DNA of 64,000 nucleotides from Longimicrobiales bacterium (GCA_028278645.1 JANQDZ010000002.1:1-64000); one strand, 5' to 3'; counted from the first letter of the stretch, positions 34,445 to 44,717 are shown. Notes: a model not told the origin generated them from the sequence alone. Translations and numbers: made by a program.

Positions 34445-36532
34445 TCAGCCCACAACCCCTTCCCCACCCTCGTCCTCCGGGTTTACCTCATCCATCAGCT
34501 CCAGGAACTGTTCCTCCGAGAGGACCTTCACTCCCAGCTCCTGAGCCCGAACAAGCTTCGATCCTGCGTTCTCCCCTGCCACCACATAGTTGGTGGAGGC
34601 GCTGACGGAGGAGACGGTCTTGGCCCCTGCTGCCTCAACCAGCTTCTTCGCCTCGGGCCGACTCAGGCTTTCCATGCCTCCCGTGAACACGAACTTCTTC
34701 CCGGCCATGGAACCCCCTTCACCGCGGGCGGCAGAAGGCGCGATCAGGTCCATGCCTTTCGACAGAACCTCATCGATGGCCTTGGAGTTATGGTCTTCGT
34801 GGAAGAACCCGTGGATGACCTCGGACATCTTCGGGCCGATGCCGTCCACGGCTTCCAGCGCTTCCCGATCGGCATTCCTGATGGCCTGGAACCCACCGAA
34901 GTGGGATGCAAGATCCCGCGCTACCGCCTCACCGACTTCGGGAATACCCAATCCGTGCAGGAACCTGCGGAGTTCCACCCGCTTCCGGTTATGGATTCCC
35001 TGGACAAGATTCTCGGCCGATTTTTCGGCGAACCCGGGAAGGTCCATGATGTCGCCGGCCTTGAGGTCGAAGAGATCGGCCAGGCCTTTCACCAGCCCTT
35101 CCTGGACAAGGAGGGCGGCAGTCTCCTCGCCCAACCCTTCGATATCCAAAGCTCCCCTGGAGCCAAAATGCATGATCCGGCCCTTGAGCTGGGCCGGGCA
35201 CCCAAACTGATTGGGACACACCGTGAACGGGCCCCGCTCGACAACTTCGGTTCCGCACGAAGGACACTTCGAAGGCATTTGGAACGCCGGGCCTCTCTCC
35301 TTTCCCGCTTCCTCCACTCTCCCAAGAACCTGGGGGATCACATCGCCGGCCCTTTGGATTCGGACCAGGTCACCTTCCCGGACGTCCTTCCTATCCACCT
35401 CCTCCCGATTATGGAGGGAGGCCCTGGAGACCGTAACGCCCCCTACTTCCACGGGAAGGAGAAGAGCCACCGGCGTGACCACGCCGGTTCGTCCCACCGA
35501 AACCGCGATCCGATGAATCCGTGTGACTTCTTTTCTGGGTTCGAACTTGAAGGCCAGCGCCCACCTGGGATGCCGTGAGGTCGATCCCATGGTCACCCGG
35601 GACGCCAGGTCGTTGAGCTTGATGACGATCCCGTCGATCTCGTAGTCCAGATCGTCTCGATCGCGGATGAACGCCTGATGGTATTCGAGGATTCCGTCCA
35701 CGTTGTCCAGAAGGGCCACTCGTTCAGGGACCCTGAAGCCCCAGTCGCCCAGGGCTTCCACGATCTCTCGGTCTTCGCTGAACTCCACCTCGGTAACAGA
35801 GAGGACGTCGAAGGCCAGGAGGTCCAATGGCCGCTGCGCTGTGATCCGGGGATCCAGCTGACGGAGAGCGCCAGCCGACGCATTCCGAGGGTTGGCGAAA
35901 GGATCGGAGCCCTCTTCGACGAGCTTTTCGTTCAGTGCACGAAAAGCCGACAGGTACATGAGGACCTCGCCCCTGATAGCCAGGAAGGGCGGAACCGGCC
36001 GGACTTCATCTCGCAAGCGAAGGGGCACGGAGGAGATGGTCCGAACGTTCTCAGTGACACCCTCCCCCTCCTGGCCGTTACCCCGGGTGACGGCTCGCAC
36101 CAGGACCCCCTCCTCGTAGACCAGCTCCACCGAGGCCCCGTCCAGCTTCGGCTCGACCAGATACTGGACCGGGTCCCCCACAGCTTTTCGAACCCGCTCA
36201 TCGAAGCGAACCAGATCCTCCTCCTCCTTGGTGGAATCCAAAGAGAGCATGGGGGCTGTGTGGGAGATGGTCGGAAGGTCGTCCCTGGGCTCTGCACCGA
36301 CCCTTTGGGTCGGAGAGTCGGGGGTTACCAGGTCCGGGTAGGCTTCCTCCAAGGCCTTGAGGCGTCGGAAGAGAGTATCGTACTCGCCGTCGGAGATCTC
36401 AGGCTTGGCCTCTACATAGTAGAGGTAGTTGTGCCTCTGAAGGGTCCGGCGAAGGACCCCTGCTTGGGCTTCGGCTTCTGCCCTGGTCAGGGCCTGGGTA
36501 GGGGTATCGAGGTCCAGTTCTTCCTGAGCCAA
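34445..36532 (-). CDS. ligA: NAD+-dependent DNA ligase
   Basis: A 695-residue ligase from TTG 36532, which is preceded by CAGGAG at 6-base spacing. An upstream in-frame TTG at 36586 would add 18 residues with no family similarity. Visible are the N-terminal Ia region (RRTLQRHNYLYYV..PEISDGEYD), the adenylated Lys in VEPKLDGASVELVYEEG, the C4 zinc finger (CPSC...CPNQFGCPAQ), helix-hairpin-helix repeats and a C-terminal BRCT domain (KKFVFTGGMESLSRPEA). Essential for sealing Okazaki fragments and repair nicks. Paired with polX. Confidence 0.96.
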   Translation of the reverse strand: MAQEELDLDTPTQALTRAEAEAQAGVLRRTLQRHNYLYYVEAKPEISDGEYDTLFRRLKALEEAYPDLVTPDSPTQRVGAEPRDDLPTISHTAPMLSLDSTKEEEDLVRFDERVRKAVGDPVQYLVEPKLDGASVELVYEEGVLVRAVTRGNGQEGEGVTENVRTISSVPLRLRDEVRPVPPFLAIRGEVLMYLSAFRALNEKLVEEGSDPFANPRNASAGALRQLDPRITAQRPLDLLAFDVLSVTEVEFSEDREIVEALGDWGFRVPERVALLDNVDGILEYHQAFIRDRDDLDYEIDGIVIKLNDLASRVTMGSTSRHPRWALAFKFEPRKEVTRIHRIAVSVGRTGVVTPVALLLPVEVGGVTVSRASLHNREEVDRKDVREGDLVRIQRAGDVIPQVLGRVEEAGKERGPAFQMPSKCPSCGTEVVERGPFTVCPNQFGCPAQLKGRIMHFGSRGALDIEGLGEETAALLVQEGLVKGLADLFDLKAGDIMDLPGFAEKSAENLVQGIHNRKRVELRRFLHGLGIPEVGEAVARDLASHFGGFQAIRNADREALEAVDGIGPKMSEVIHGFFHEDHNSKAIDEVLSKGMDLIAPSAARGEGGSMAGKKFVFTGGMESLSRPEAKKLVEAAGAKTVSSVSASTNYVVAGENAGSKLVRAQELGVKVLSEEQFLELMDEVNPEDEGGEGVVG

Positions 36533-36727
36533 CCGTATCTCCTGGGTGCCTCTGGATTTCAGGAGCCCAAAGGCTCCCAAGATCAAACATTAAAGGGTAA
36601 CCTCGTGGAATGATCTTCGGGAGTCTCATGTTCGGCCCCACATTCCCCTGCTCCCGCTGGGATTTGAAGAGACCCCCCCACCCCAGGTAGATTGCCTCCG
36701 ACTTCAGACTCAGCCTACGGAGAGTTC

Positions 36728-38326
36728 ATGACCAAGCGCACCGTTTTTTCGGCCCTCTTCCTTTCCCTGGCACTGGGCTTCATCTCGAGCCTTTCAGCTC
36801 AGATGCAACCCACGACCCCACGTGGCACCGACGAGGGAGCCGGCCCCTTCGACCGACTCATCATCCGGGGAGCCATGATCATCGACGGCACCGGGGCCCC
36901 ACCCCGGGGTCCAGTGGACATCGTCGTGGAGGGAGACCGGATCGCTTCCGTGCGGTCCGTGGGATTCCCTGGCGTTCCCATCTCCGACCGGAGCCGACCC
37001 CAGGGCGCCACATATGAAATCGACGCCCACGGCATGTATGTGCTGCCCGGGTTCATCGACATGCACGTTCACACGGGAGGCGTGCCAAAAGCTCCCCAAG
37101 CCGAATACATCTACAAGCTCTGGCTCGCTCACGGCGTTACCACCATCCGGGGAGTGCCTTTCGGCGGGTTTGAATGGTCCCTCCGGGAGAAGGCCGCCTC
37201 GGAGCGGAACGAGATCGTGGCTCCCCGCATGAACTCAACCCATCGCCCCGGAACCGGTTGGGACCAGGGTTCCATCGACAGCCCGCAAAAAGCCCGCGAA
37301 TGGGTCCAATGGTTGGCCAACGTCGAAATCGACGGGGTGAAGCCAGACGGCATCAAGCTCGGCGCTTACGACCCGGAGATCATGGAGGCTCTCATCTCCG
37401 AGTCCAAAAACCACGGACTCTCCACCGTAGCCCACCTGGATCAGATGGGTGTCGTACGGATGACGGCCCTGGATGCGGCCCGGTTGGGGATGGACATGAT
37501 GACCCACTACTACGGTCTCATGGAATCCATGCTCACGGACTACAGCATCCAGGACTGGCCACTGGACTACAACTACAACAACGAGCAGCACCGCTTCGGG
37601 AACGTGGCCCACCTCTGGTACCAGTCAGCCGACCCAGGGAGCGACCGGTGGAACGCCCTGATCGATGAGTTCCTCGAGTTGGACTTCGGCCTCGATCCCA
37701 CCATGACCATCTACGAGGCCAGCCGAGACCTGAAGCGGGCCATGAATGCCGAGTGGCACGAGGACTACACCCTGCCCTCCCTGTGGGACTATTACACACC
37801 CAGCCGGCGGGCCCATGGATCCTACTGGTTCTACTGGACCAGCGAGGACGAGTACCACTGGAAGAAGTTCTACCAGAAGTGGATGCACTTCCTGAACGAC
37901 TATAAAAACGCCGGCGGGCGGGTAACGGTCGGAACCGATTCGGGATTCATCTACAGCACCTTCGGCTTCGAGTACGTCCGGGAGCTGGAGCTCCTGAGGG
38001 AAGCCGGGTTCAGCCCACCTGAAATCTTCCGGTCGGCGACCATGTACGGGGCCCAGGAGCTCCACGACCCCAAAGGGGAGCCCATCGACTTCGGGATCAT
38101 CAGGCCGGGCCTCAAAGCCGATCTGGTCATCGTGAAGGAGAATCCTCTCCAGAACCTCAAAGTCCTCTACGGAACGGGTGCGGTTCGCCTGAGCGAAGCG
38201 GGAGAGGTGGGCCGCACCGAGGGAATTCTCTACACCATCAAGGACGGGATCGTATACGACGCCAAGCAGCTTCTGGCTGACGTCCGGCAGATGGTCCTGG
38301 AGGCGAAAGAGAACGGAGGGTCCTGA
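36728..38326 (+). CDS. Secreted amidohydrolase
   Basis: A 532-residue metal-dependent hydrolase. ATG 36728 gives a signal peptide (MTKRTVFSALFLSLALGFISSLSAQ). The fold is read from LIIRGAMIIDGTGAPPRGPVDIVVEGDRIASV, the metal motif GFIDMHVHTGG, STVAHLDQMG, and the closing GIIRPGLKADLVIVKENPL. Similar exported amidohydrolases act on dipeptides, hydantoins or xenobiotics; the substrate is unknown. It is divergent from ligA. Confidence 0.88.
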   Translation: MTKRTVFSALFLSLALGFISSLSAQMQPTTPRGTDEGAGPFDRLIIRGAMIIDGTGAPPRGPVDIVVEGDRIASVRSVGFPGVPISDRSRPQGATYEIDAHGMYVLPGFIDMHVHTGGVPKAPQAEYIYKLWLAHGVTTIRGVPFGGFEWSLREKAASERNEIVAPRMNSTHRPGTGWDQGSIDSPQKAREWVQWLANVEIDGVKPDGIKLGAYDPEIMEALISESKNHGLSTVAHLDQMGVVRMTALDAARLGMDMMTHYYGLMESMLTDYSIQDWPLDYNYNNEQHRFGNVAHLWYQSADPGSDRWNALIDEFLELDFGLDPTMTIYEASRDLKRAMNAEWHEDYTLPSLWDYYTPSRRAHGSYWFYWTSEDEYHWKKFYQKWMHFLNDYKNAGGRVTVGTDSGFIYSTFGFEYVRELELLREAGFSPPEIFRSATMYGAQELHDPKGEPIDFGIIRPGLKADLVIVKENPLQNLKVLYGTGAVRLSEAGEVGRTEGILYTIKDGIVYDAKQLLADVRQMVLEAKENGGS

Positions 38327-38431
38327 AGAGGGAGGTCTGGAAGAACCAGAATCCTTGATGTTTTGGCGTCGCGATGAAGAGTTTTCAGCGGCGTAGCGTA
38401 CTCCTACTAACGAGTCTGGACTGGAGCCGAA

Positions 38432-38998
38432 TTGGGACCGGAGGTCGAGCGAGAGCTCATCAGAAAGTGCAAGGCCGGCGATTCCCGGTTTTATGAGCCC
38501 CTGGTGAGGGCGTACGAGCAACCAGGCTTACGGCTCGCCCTGGGCATGTTGGGGAATGTGGAAGACGCCAAGGACGCTGTTCAAAACGCCTTCATCAAGA
38601 CCTTCGAAGCCCTGGGCAGGTTCGACTTGAAGCGGCCTTTCGGCCCTTGGTTTTTTCAGATCCTCCGGAACCAGTGTCGTGACCAGCTTCGGAGTAGGAA
38701 AGCGCGTTTTCGATTGGAAGCTTTGGATGAACGTTTGGAGCTGAGGCCAGCCGACCCTGAGACCGGCCCGGTGAGGTTACGGGAGCGGGCTCAGGCCCGG
38801 GAGATCATTTGGGAAGCCCTCGAGAAGATCGGGGATGAGCACAGGGAGATTCTTGTCCTCAAGGAACTTCAGGGCTTCCGATACGGAGAGATCGCCGCAA
38901 TCCTCGAAATCCCTGAGGGGACAGTGGCAAGCCGCCTGTATCACGCCAGGCGGGCGTTAAAGGAGGCCCTCGAGAGCATCGGGGCCGCGTACCCGTGA
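38432..38998 (+). CDS. ECF-type RNA polymerase sigma factor
   Basis: A 188-residue sigma-70-family protein. Region 2 is ELIRKCKAGDSRFYEPLVRAY...GNVEDAKDAVQNAFIKTFEAL..FGPWFFQILRNQCRDQLR. Region 4 is ALEKIGDEHREILVLKELQGFRYGEIAAILEIPEGTVASRLYHARRALKEAL. TTG 38432 has GGAG upstream. The next gene is its probable membrane anti-sigma factor, 10 bases downstream. Confidence 0.94.
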   Translation: MGPEVERELIRKCKAGDSRFYEPLVRAYEQPGLRLALGMLGNVEDAKDAVQNAFIKTFEALGRFDLKRPFGPWFFQILRNQCRDQLRSRKARFRLEALDERLELRPADPETGPVRLRERAQAREIIWEALEKIGDEHREILVLKELQGFRYGEIAAILEIPEGTVASRLYHARRALKEALESIGAAYP

Positions 38999-39008
38999 GG
39001 GTGAAATT

Positions 39009-39434
39009 GTGTTGGAACGGGTGACTCACGAGGAACTCATGCGCTACCTCGATGGCGAGGTAGGGCCTGAGGAACGGAACCGAATCGAAGGAGCTGTGGA
39101 GGCCTCCACCGAGCTCCGGAGAGAACTAGCGGTGTACCGAGCCATGAAAGACGATCTCCAAAGTCTGAAGCTAAACGACGGTGGGCAGAACGGGAGTGTC
39201 TGGAACGCGGTAAATCGGCATCTGGCAAGGCCTTTTGGATGGGTCCTCCTGATCGTGGGCACCCTGGTTTGGGCTGCCTACGGGGTGTATCTCTACCTCA
39301 CCTCCGAATCCTTCCTTTGGCAGAAGCTCGCCACGGGTGGAGTCGGAATCGGGATCCTGATCCTGCTCGCCAGCGTGATCTGGGAGCGTTACCGGGTCTG
39401 GCTTACAGACCCTTACCGGGACATCCAAAGATGA
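39009..39434 (+). CDS. Membrane anti-sigma factor candidate
   Basis: A 141-residue protein. The N-terminal HEELMRYLDGEVGPEERNRIEGAVEASTELRRELAVY has the helical anti-sigma shape but without the HxxxCxxC zinc motif. Two membrane helices follow (PFGWVLLIVGTLVWAAYGVYLYL; GVGIGILILLASVIW). It directly follows the ECF sigma gene and overlaps the next gene by 4 bases. The likely role is to hold the sigma factor at the membrane until a signal arrives. Confidence 0.8.
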   Translation: MLERVTHEELMRYLDGEVGPEERNRIEGAVEASTELRRELAVYRAMKDDLQSLKLNDGGQNGSVWNAVNRHLARPFGWVLLIVGTLVWAAYGVYLYLTSESFLWQKLATGGVGIGILILLASVIWERYRVWLTDPYRDIQR

Positions 39435-39751
39435 TCGTCGTAACCACACACGACCTTCCTGGCCACCAAGTAACCCATGTCCATGGCATGGTCCGCGGGA
39501 ATACGATTCGTGCCCGTCACCTGGGAAAAGACATTACGGCGATCCTCCGGAACGTGGCCGGAGGAGAGATTACAGAGTACACGAAGATGTTGGCTGAGGC
39601 CCGTGAGCAGTCCATCGACCGGATGTTGGAGGAAGCTGAGAACCTAGGCGCAAACGCCGTTCTGGGCGTTCGGTTCCAAACCTCCATGGTCCAATCAGGG
39701 GCAGCTGAAATGCTCTGCTACGGCACCGCCGTAACCGTGGAAGCCACGTAA
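39431..39751 (+). CDS. YbjQ/UPF0145-family protein
   Basis: A 106-residue protein starting MIVVTTHDLPGHQVTHVHGMVRGNTIRARHLGKD. It has the family core LAEAREQSIDRMLEEAENLGANAVLGVRFQTSMVQSGAAEMLCYGTAV. YbjQ proteins are small pentameric proteins of unknown role, sometimes described as heavy-metal binding. It overlaps the anti-sigma gene (ATGA), so it belongs to that operon. Confidence 0.9.
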   Translation: MIVVTTHDLPGHQVTHVHGMVRGNTIRARHLGKDITAILRNVAGGEITEYTKMLAEAREQSIDRMLEEAENLGANAVLGVRFQTSMVQSGAAEMLCYGTAVTVEAT

Positions 39752-39799
39752 CCGTCGACCCGACCAGTCATTACCAGCCCCCCCGGTTGGGGATTCGAT

Positions 39800-40627
39800 T
39801 TGGACGACATTCTAGTTCTACCGTCCGACCAAAGGGCCGCAGCCGCTTTGATCGGAGCCCTCGATCCCCCCTACCGAGTCGCATCAGTGGAGGGGATCGA
39901 AGACCTGGAGGCCCGCCTGCAGGTTTCTGAACCGCAAGCCTGTATCCTGGACATTTTTGATCCCCCCCCGCCCATTCCCCTCACCTCTCTGGGAAGTTTG
40001 AGGCGAAATCACCCGACGGTGGCTCTGGTCATTGCGGCAGAGTTCACCGGACGGGAGATGGACCTCTATCACCTGGGTCGCCTCAGCGTGGATGGTGTGA
40101 TCCGGTTGGAGAACCGACCCCACGCCCGGGACATCCGGGCCGTGGTGGATCGAGCTATCGCTGCGTCTCTGGCGACAAGGGTGATCCAAGAGGGAGACCT
40201 GGATCTTCCGCCGCTGGGCCAGAAAGCTATGAGGTGGGCCATTGAGCACGCCGAGCATGCACCCCAGGTTTCCGACTTGGCCGCGGCCATGGCCATGAGC
40301 ACCCGTTCGTTCATGAGAGAGATGAAGGCCGCGGGGCTCGGATCACCCAGGGATCTCCTTCTCTGGGGACGATTGATTCGAGCCAGCCATCTTCTGGAGC
40401 GACCGGCCGAGACCGTGGAGAGTGTGGCGTTCCGATTGGGATATTCGTCTGGTGGAGCCCTTGGAAAGGCCCTGAACCGACACGTAGGGTGTAGCCCCAC
40501 GGAACTCTTGGACCAGGGGGGAGTGGCGTGGACATTGGGGGTGTTCGGCCGGACTCTGGAAGGGGGCCGCACTCCGGCAGGAGGCCGGACTCCGCCGGGA
40601 GGCAAAAAGAAACCTCCGAGACAATGA
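39800..40627 (+). CDS. AraC-type transcriptional regulator
   Basis: A 275-residue regulator. The N-terminal 125 residues resemble a receiver-like fold (ACILDIFDPPPP...VALVIAAEFTGREMDLYHLGRLSVDGVIRLEN), but the phosphoryl Asp pattern is not complete. Residues about 150-235 are the double helix-turn-helix DNA-binding domain (LAAAMAMSTRSFMREMKAAGL; VAFRLGYSSGGALGKALNRHVGCSPTELL). The C-terminus is a short repeat tail (GGRTPAGGRTPPGGKKK). TTG 39800 is assumed as start. Confidence 0.78.
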   Translation: MDDILVLPSDQRAAAALIGALDPPYRVASVEGIEDLEARLQVSEPQACILDIFDPPPPIPLTSLGSLRRNHPTVALVIAAEFTGREMDLYHLGRLSVDGVIRLENRPHARDIRAVVDRAIAASLATRVIQEGDLDLPPLGQKAMRWAIEHAEHAPQVSDLAAAMAMSTRSFMREMKAAGLGSPRDLLLWGRLIRASHLLERPAETVESVAFRLGYSSGGALGKALNRHVGCSPTELLDQGGVAWTLGVFGRTLEGGRTPAGGRTPPGGKKKPPRQ

Positions 40628-40646
40628 AGGGACAAAGGAGTCGCTC

Positions 40647-42170
40647 GTGAAGGAGAAACGGACCTCGACCTCGGCCATCGCATTCCTCTCCCTGCTTCTT
40701 ATTTCCGGCTGCGCGACCTTCCAGGGCGGCGGAGGGCCCTCACTCCAGGACGAGATCGACGAGATCGTCTCCACCCCACCCCTGGATCAGGTGAACTGGG
40801 GCATCCGAATCGTTGATCCGAATCGCGGACAAATCCTCTACAGTCGACATGCACACCTGAAGTTTGTCCCGGCCTCCAACATGAAGGTCCTCTCCACGGC
40901 CACAGCCCTTACCCTCCTTGGTCCGGATCATCGGTATGAAACGGACCTCCACGGGGTCGGATCTCTGACCGAGAGCGGCAGCGTGCTCCAGGGCGATCTC
41001 CTGCTTTCAGCAACCGGGGACCCCACCCTCTCCGACCGTTTCTACCCCTCGGCGGAGGCACCTCTGGATTCTCTGGCAAACGGCCTGTGGGACGCTGGTC
41101 TCCGGTCTGTCACAGGAGCTCTTGTCGTGGACGTAAGCCGATGGGACTCCACCACGGTCCCGGGGAGCTGGATGGTCCAGAACCTGTCCGGAACGTCAGG
41201 GGCAACTGGAGGCGCATTCTCAATCGCCGAGGGTGTGCTGTCCGTGGAGGTGATCGCTGGACAAGAGGAAGGAGCAGCTGCCCGGGCCAGGTGGTGGCCC
41301 CATTTGGATCAGGAATCCGTCACGGTAAGAGTTGAAACCGTCCACCCTGACTCCACAACGCGGAACCGGCAATACGAGTACCTCCCTGAATCGCGGCACC
41401 TTCGGATTACCGGGAAGATCCCGCTGGGGGAAGCAGACACCATCCGCATCGGCCAAAGGGCACCGGTCCGCCTGGCCTCCGCCGCACTCCTCCACACACT
41501 TGAGCGAAGAGGCATCACGGTGGAAGGCGGAGTACGGATCGCATGGGACCCGGGCGAAACGGTGGGAGACGGAGACTGCACCACCGGAGGGACCAAACCC
41601 CTGGGCGTGGCATGCCCCGAGGCGTTCAGGATCACGGGTCTTAAGTCCCCACCCATGGGCGAGATCATCAAGGCCATCCTGGAGCCGAGCCAGAACTGGA
41701 TGACGGAGCAACTGGTGAAAACTCTTGGGGACCTGCAGGGAGAGGAAGGAAGCTGGAGGGAGGGATTCCAGGTGCAAAGGGACTTCCTGACCCAAAAGGT
41801 AGGCGTGGACTCCCTGGACATCTTCTATCAGGACGGCTCCGGACTCTCCGCCTACAATCTGGTTACGCCGAGGGCCCTGGTTCGCATCTTCGAGTTCATG
41901 GCCCAATCACCCCACTCCAGCATCTTCCGCAACGCACTGGCCAGCCCGGGTGAGGATCCCGGTACGCTGAGACGACGGCTTCTCCCCCTCGAGGAGCAGG
42001 TTTTTGCCAAGACCGGTACCATCAACCACGTAAACTCTCTGAGCGGTTATCTCCGAACTCAGTCCGGGCGTGAGTTGATTTTCAGCGTTCTCACGAACGG
42101 TTCGGGGCTTCCTTCCGGCCTGGTCCGGGCCGGCATCGACCGAGTCGTACAGGCTGCCGCCCGCCGCTGA
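40647..42170 (+). CDS. D-alanyl-D-alanine carboxypeptidase/endopeptidase (S13, DacB-like)
   Basis: A 507-residue penicillin-binding lipoprotein with lipobox LLISGC. The serine triad motifs are SNMK at residues 77-80 (FVPASNMKVLST), DGSGLSAYN, and KTG in VFAKTGTINHVNS. These fit class-C PBP4/DacB enzymes, which trim or cut peptidoglycan peptides in the periplasm. GTG 40647 has AAAGGAG at 6-base spacing. It is downstream of the AraC-type gene. Confidence 0.93.
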   Translation: MKEKRTSTSAIAFLSLLLISGCATFQGGGGPSLQDEIDEIVSTPPLDQVNWGIRIVDPNRGQILYSRHAHLKFVPASNMKVLSTATALTLLGPDHRYETDLHGVGSLTESGSVLQGDLLLSATGDPTLSDRFYPSAEAPLDSLANGLWDAGLRSVTGALVVDVSRWDSTTVPGSWMVQNLSGTSGATGGAFSIAEGVLSVEVIAGQEEGAAARARWWPHLDQESVTVRVETVHPDSTTRNRQYEYLPESRHLRITGKIPLGEADTIRIGQRAPVRLASAALLHTLERRGITVEGGVRIAWDPGETVGDGDCTTGGTKPLGVACPEAFRITGLKSPPMGEIIKAILEPSQNWMTEQLVKTLGDLQGEEGSWREGFQVQRDFLTQKVGVDSLDIFYQDGSGLSAYNLVTPRALVRIFEFMAQSPHSSIFRNALASPGEDPGTLRRRLLPLEEQVFAKTGTINHVNSLSGYLRTQSGRELIFSVLTNGSGLPSGLVRAGIDRVVQAAARR

Positions 42171-42396
42171 GTCCCTCACCGCTGGACCCCTCACTTCGCC
42201 GGCCAAAACGGGTTAGCTTTCAGGGTTTAACGACAACCAGTACGCCAGGATGGCCGCGAACTCGGTCCACCTCCTGGGGTACCCATCCATCCCCATCAGG
42301 GTGGAAGCGGCTGGAAGGGGAAAAAGTCTTGGAACAAAGGGGCTTTCGGCTCCTTTCACCCTTGACTGGCGGAAGGCGATCCATAGCTTTATGAAA
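42171..42396. other. Intergenic leader before the suf operon
   Basis: About 230 bases with no credible gene. A TTGACT at 42362-42367 might be a -35 box, but no good -10 follows at the right distance. Confidence 0.5.
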
Positions 42397-42416
42397 CTGA
42401 GAATCATTCTCGATAA
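42397..42416 (+). promoter_or_regulatory. Fur-box-like operator before sufC
   Basis: The palindrome GAGAATCATTCTC (42399-42411, one central base) lies in CTGAGAATCATTCTCGATAA, close to the Fur consensus GATAATGATAATCATTATC. It sits 60-75 bases before sufC, where an iron-responsive repressor could act. SUF operons are often iron-regulated. Confidence 0.65.
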
Positions 42417-42473
42417 CTGGTCGTTGGAGTCCCGACCTGAGGGACGAACGGCCCAACAACAGTGAAAAATCGG

Positions 42474-43247
42474 ATGAGCGACGCCCCTGTCCTTCAGATC
42501 AGGAACCTCCACGCCAAGGTGGCCGAAGAGGGAACAGAGATTCTCCACGGCTTGGACCTGGACATCCCCGCTGGGGAGGTCCATGCAATCATGGGTCCGA
42601 ACGGGTCCGGAAAAAGCACCCTGGCCAAGGTCATCGCCGGCCATCCCGAGTACGAGGTCACTGAGGGAACGGTCACCTTCCATGGGGAAGACATCCTGGA
42701 GATGGAGCCCGATGAGCGCTCCCAGGCCGGGCTTTTCCTGGCCTTCCAGTATCCCGTGGAGATTCCCGGCGTATCCATCGCGAACTTCATGCGGACCGCC
42801 AAGCAGGCCCATTTACCGGAAGGCGAGGAGCTGGATCTCTTCGACTTCCAGGATGAGCTGTTGGACCGGATGAAGCTTTTGGACATGGATCCGACGTTCG
42901 CGGAGCGTCCCGTTAACGACGGCTTCAGCGGCGGTGAAAAGAAGCGGAACGAAATACTCCAGATGGCCATGCTTAAACCGTCCATGGCCCTCATGGATGA
43001 GACCGATTCCGGCCTGGACATCGACGCGCTTCAGGTGGTGGCCCACGGGGTCAACGCCCTCACCGAAGAGGACTCCCAAATGGGCGTCCTCCTCATCACC
43101 CACTACCAGCGGCTCTTGAACTACATCAAGCCCGACGTGGTCCACGTCATGGTGGACGGGAAGATCGTAAAGACCGGTGGACCGGAAGTGGCCCTCGAGC
43201 TGGAAGAGGAAGGCTACGCCGATTACCGGGAGTTCGAGACCGCCTGA
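42474..43247 (+). CDS. sufC: Fe-S cluster assembly ATPase SufC
   Basis: A 257-residue ABC-type ATPase of the SufBCD scaffold. [16 protein letters not shown] at ATG 42474 fits family starts; an in-frame GTG at 42462 is an alternative. Walker A is GPNGSGKST, the Q-loop region [14 protein letters not shown], the signature [14 protein letters not shown], and Walker B/D-loop [14 protein letters not shown]. First gene of sufC-B-D-Rieske-S-U. Confidence 0.97.
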   Translation: MSDAPVLQIRNLHAKVAEEGTEILHGLDLDIPAGEVHAIMGPNGSGKSTLAKVIAGHPEYEVTEGTVTFHGEDILEMEPDERSQAGLFLAFQYPVEIPGVSIANFMRTAKQAHLPEGEELDLFDFQDELLDRMKLLDMDPTFAERPVNDGFSGGEKKRNEILQMAMLKPSMALMDETDSGLDIDALQVVAHGVNALTEEDSQMGVLLITHYQRLLNYIKPDVVHVMVDGKIVKTGGPEVALELEEEGYADYREFETA

Positions 43248-43301
43248 GCCCACGTCGGCCCGACGGCACCAATCGAAATCGTTCCATAGGAAGCGTTACC
43301 T

Positions 43302-44717
43302 ATGCCGGAAAACGAAACCCTTCAGGACCTCGGTCTCGACGAATACAAGTACGGGTTTGTCGATGAGGAGAAGCACGTCTTCCGAACCCAGCCCGGGTTG
43401 ACCGAAGAGGTCGTCCGACAGATCTCGGCTCAGAAAGAAGAGCCGGAGTGGATGCTGGAGTTCCGTCTGAAGGCCTTGGACATCTACAACTCCAAGCCCA
43501 TGCCGACATGGGGCGGGGACCTGAGCAGCCTCAACAGGGTCCTGGACGACATCTACTACTATGTCCGACCCCAGGACAAGATGGAGCACGACTGGGACGA
43601 CGTTCCGGAGAACATCAAGACCACGTTCGAGCGCCTCGGGATTCCGGAGGCCGAGCAGAAGATCCTGGCCGGGGTGGGTGCCCAGTACGAGAGCGAAATG
43701 GTTTACCACTCCCTCAAGCAGGAGTGGGAAGAAAAGGGCGTCATCTTCGACTCCATCGAGGAGGGTCTCAAGAACCATCCGGAGCTCTTCCGACAGTACT
43801 TCGGGACGGTGGTGCCGTCCGAGGACAACAAGTTCTCAGCCATGAACTCGGCGGTTTGGTCCGGTGGCTCCTTCGTCTACATCCCGAAGGGTGTTGAGCT
43901 GGAAACTCCTCTCCAGGCTTACTTCCGGGTGAACCAGGAGAGAATGGGCCAGTTCGAGCGGACCCTCATCATCGCTGACGAGGGATCACACGCCCACTAC
44001 ATCGAGGGTTGTACAGCGCCGGTTTATTCCACGGAGTCGTTCCACTCGGGCGTCATCGAGATCGTCGTCCACCAGAACGCACGCTTCCGGTACACCACCA
44101 TCCAGAACTGGTCCAACAACATGTACAACCTCGTGACCCAGCGGGCGATGGTTCACGAGAACGCCAGCATGGAATGGTTGGACGGAAACCTGGGCTCCAA
44201 GCTCACCATGAAGTACCCCTCATGCTTCCTGGTGGGAGAGGGCGCCCACGGAGAGATCCTTTCCATCGCCTACGCCGGAAACGGCCAGCACCACGACACC
44301 GGGGGGAAAGTGGTCCACGCCGCTCCGCGAACCACTTCCTCCATCGTCTCCAAGTCCATCTCCAGGGGCACCGGCCGGAGTTCCTACCGGGGACTCTGTA
44401 AGGTGTACGAGGGAGCGAAGCACGCGAAGTCGAACGTGGAATGTGACGCTCTCCTCATCAACGACACGTCCAGGACCGACACCTATCCCTACATCGAGAT
44501 CGACGAGCGGGACGCCAACGTCGGTCACGAGGCGACGGTCTCCAAAGTGGGCGAGGAACAGCTCTTCTACCTGATGAGCCGCGGGATGTCGGAGGAAGAG
44601 GCCATGGCCTTGATCGTCCGTGGCTTCATTGAGCCCATCGCGAAGGAGCTGCCGCTGGAGTATGCGGTCGAGCTGAACCGTCTCATCGACCTGGAAATGG
44701 AAGGATCGGTGGGCTGA
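43302..44717 (+). CDS. sufB: Fe-S cluster assembly scaffold SufB
   Basis: A 471-residue scaffold subunit. Landmarks are [36 protein letters not shown], the right-handed beta-helix core, and the conserved segment [49 protein letters not shown]. Also visible are [23 protein letters not shown] and the [22 protein letters not shown]-terminus. Builds [4Fe-4S] clusters with SufC and SufD. Confidence 0.97.
   Translation: MPENETLQDLGLDEYKYGFVDEEKHVFRTQPGLTEEVVRQISAQKEEPEWMLEFRLKALDIYNSKPMPTWGGDLSSLNRVLDDIYYYVRPQDKMEHDWDDVPENIKTTFERLGIPEAEQKILAGVGAQYESEMVYHSLKQEWEEKGVIFDSIEEGLKNHPELFRQYFGTVVPSEDNKFSAMNSAVWSGGSFVYIPKGVELETPLQAYFRVNQERMGQFERTLIIADEGSHAHYIEGCTAPVYSTESFHSGVIEIVVHQNARFRYTTIQNWSNNMYNLVTQRAMVHENASMEWLDGNLGSKLTMKYPSCFLVGEGAHGEILSIAYAGNGQHHDTGGKVVHAAPRTTSSIVSKSISRGTGRSSYRGLCKVYEGAKHAKSNVECDALLINDTSRTDTYPYIEIDERDANVGHEATVSKVGEEQLFYLMSRGMSEEEAMALIVRGFIEPIAKELPLEYAVELNRLIDLEMEGSVG

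Noticed and set aside
32781-34544. 587-residue open frame on the plus strand
   Set aside because: It is antisense to polX, which has a full set of catalytic motifs; the antisense product has no recognisable domain.
37625-38521. 298-residue minus-strand frame
   Set aside because: Antisense to the secreted amidohydrolase and the sigma factor; no domain features.
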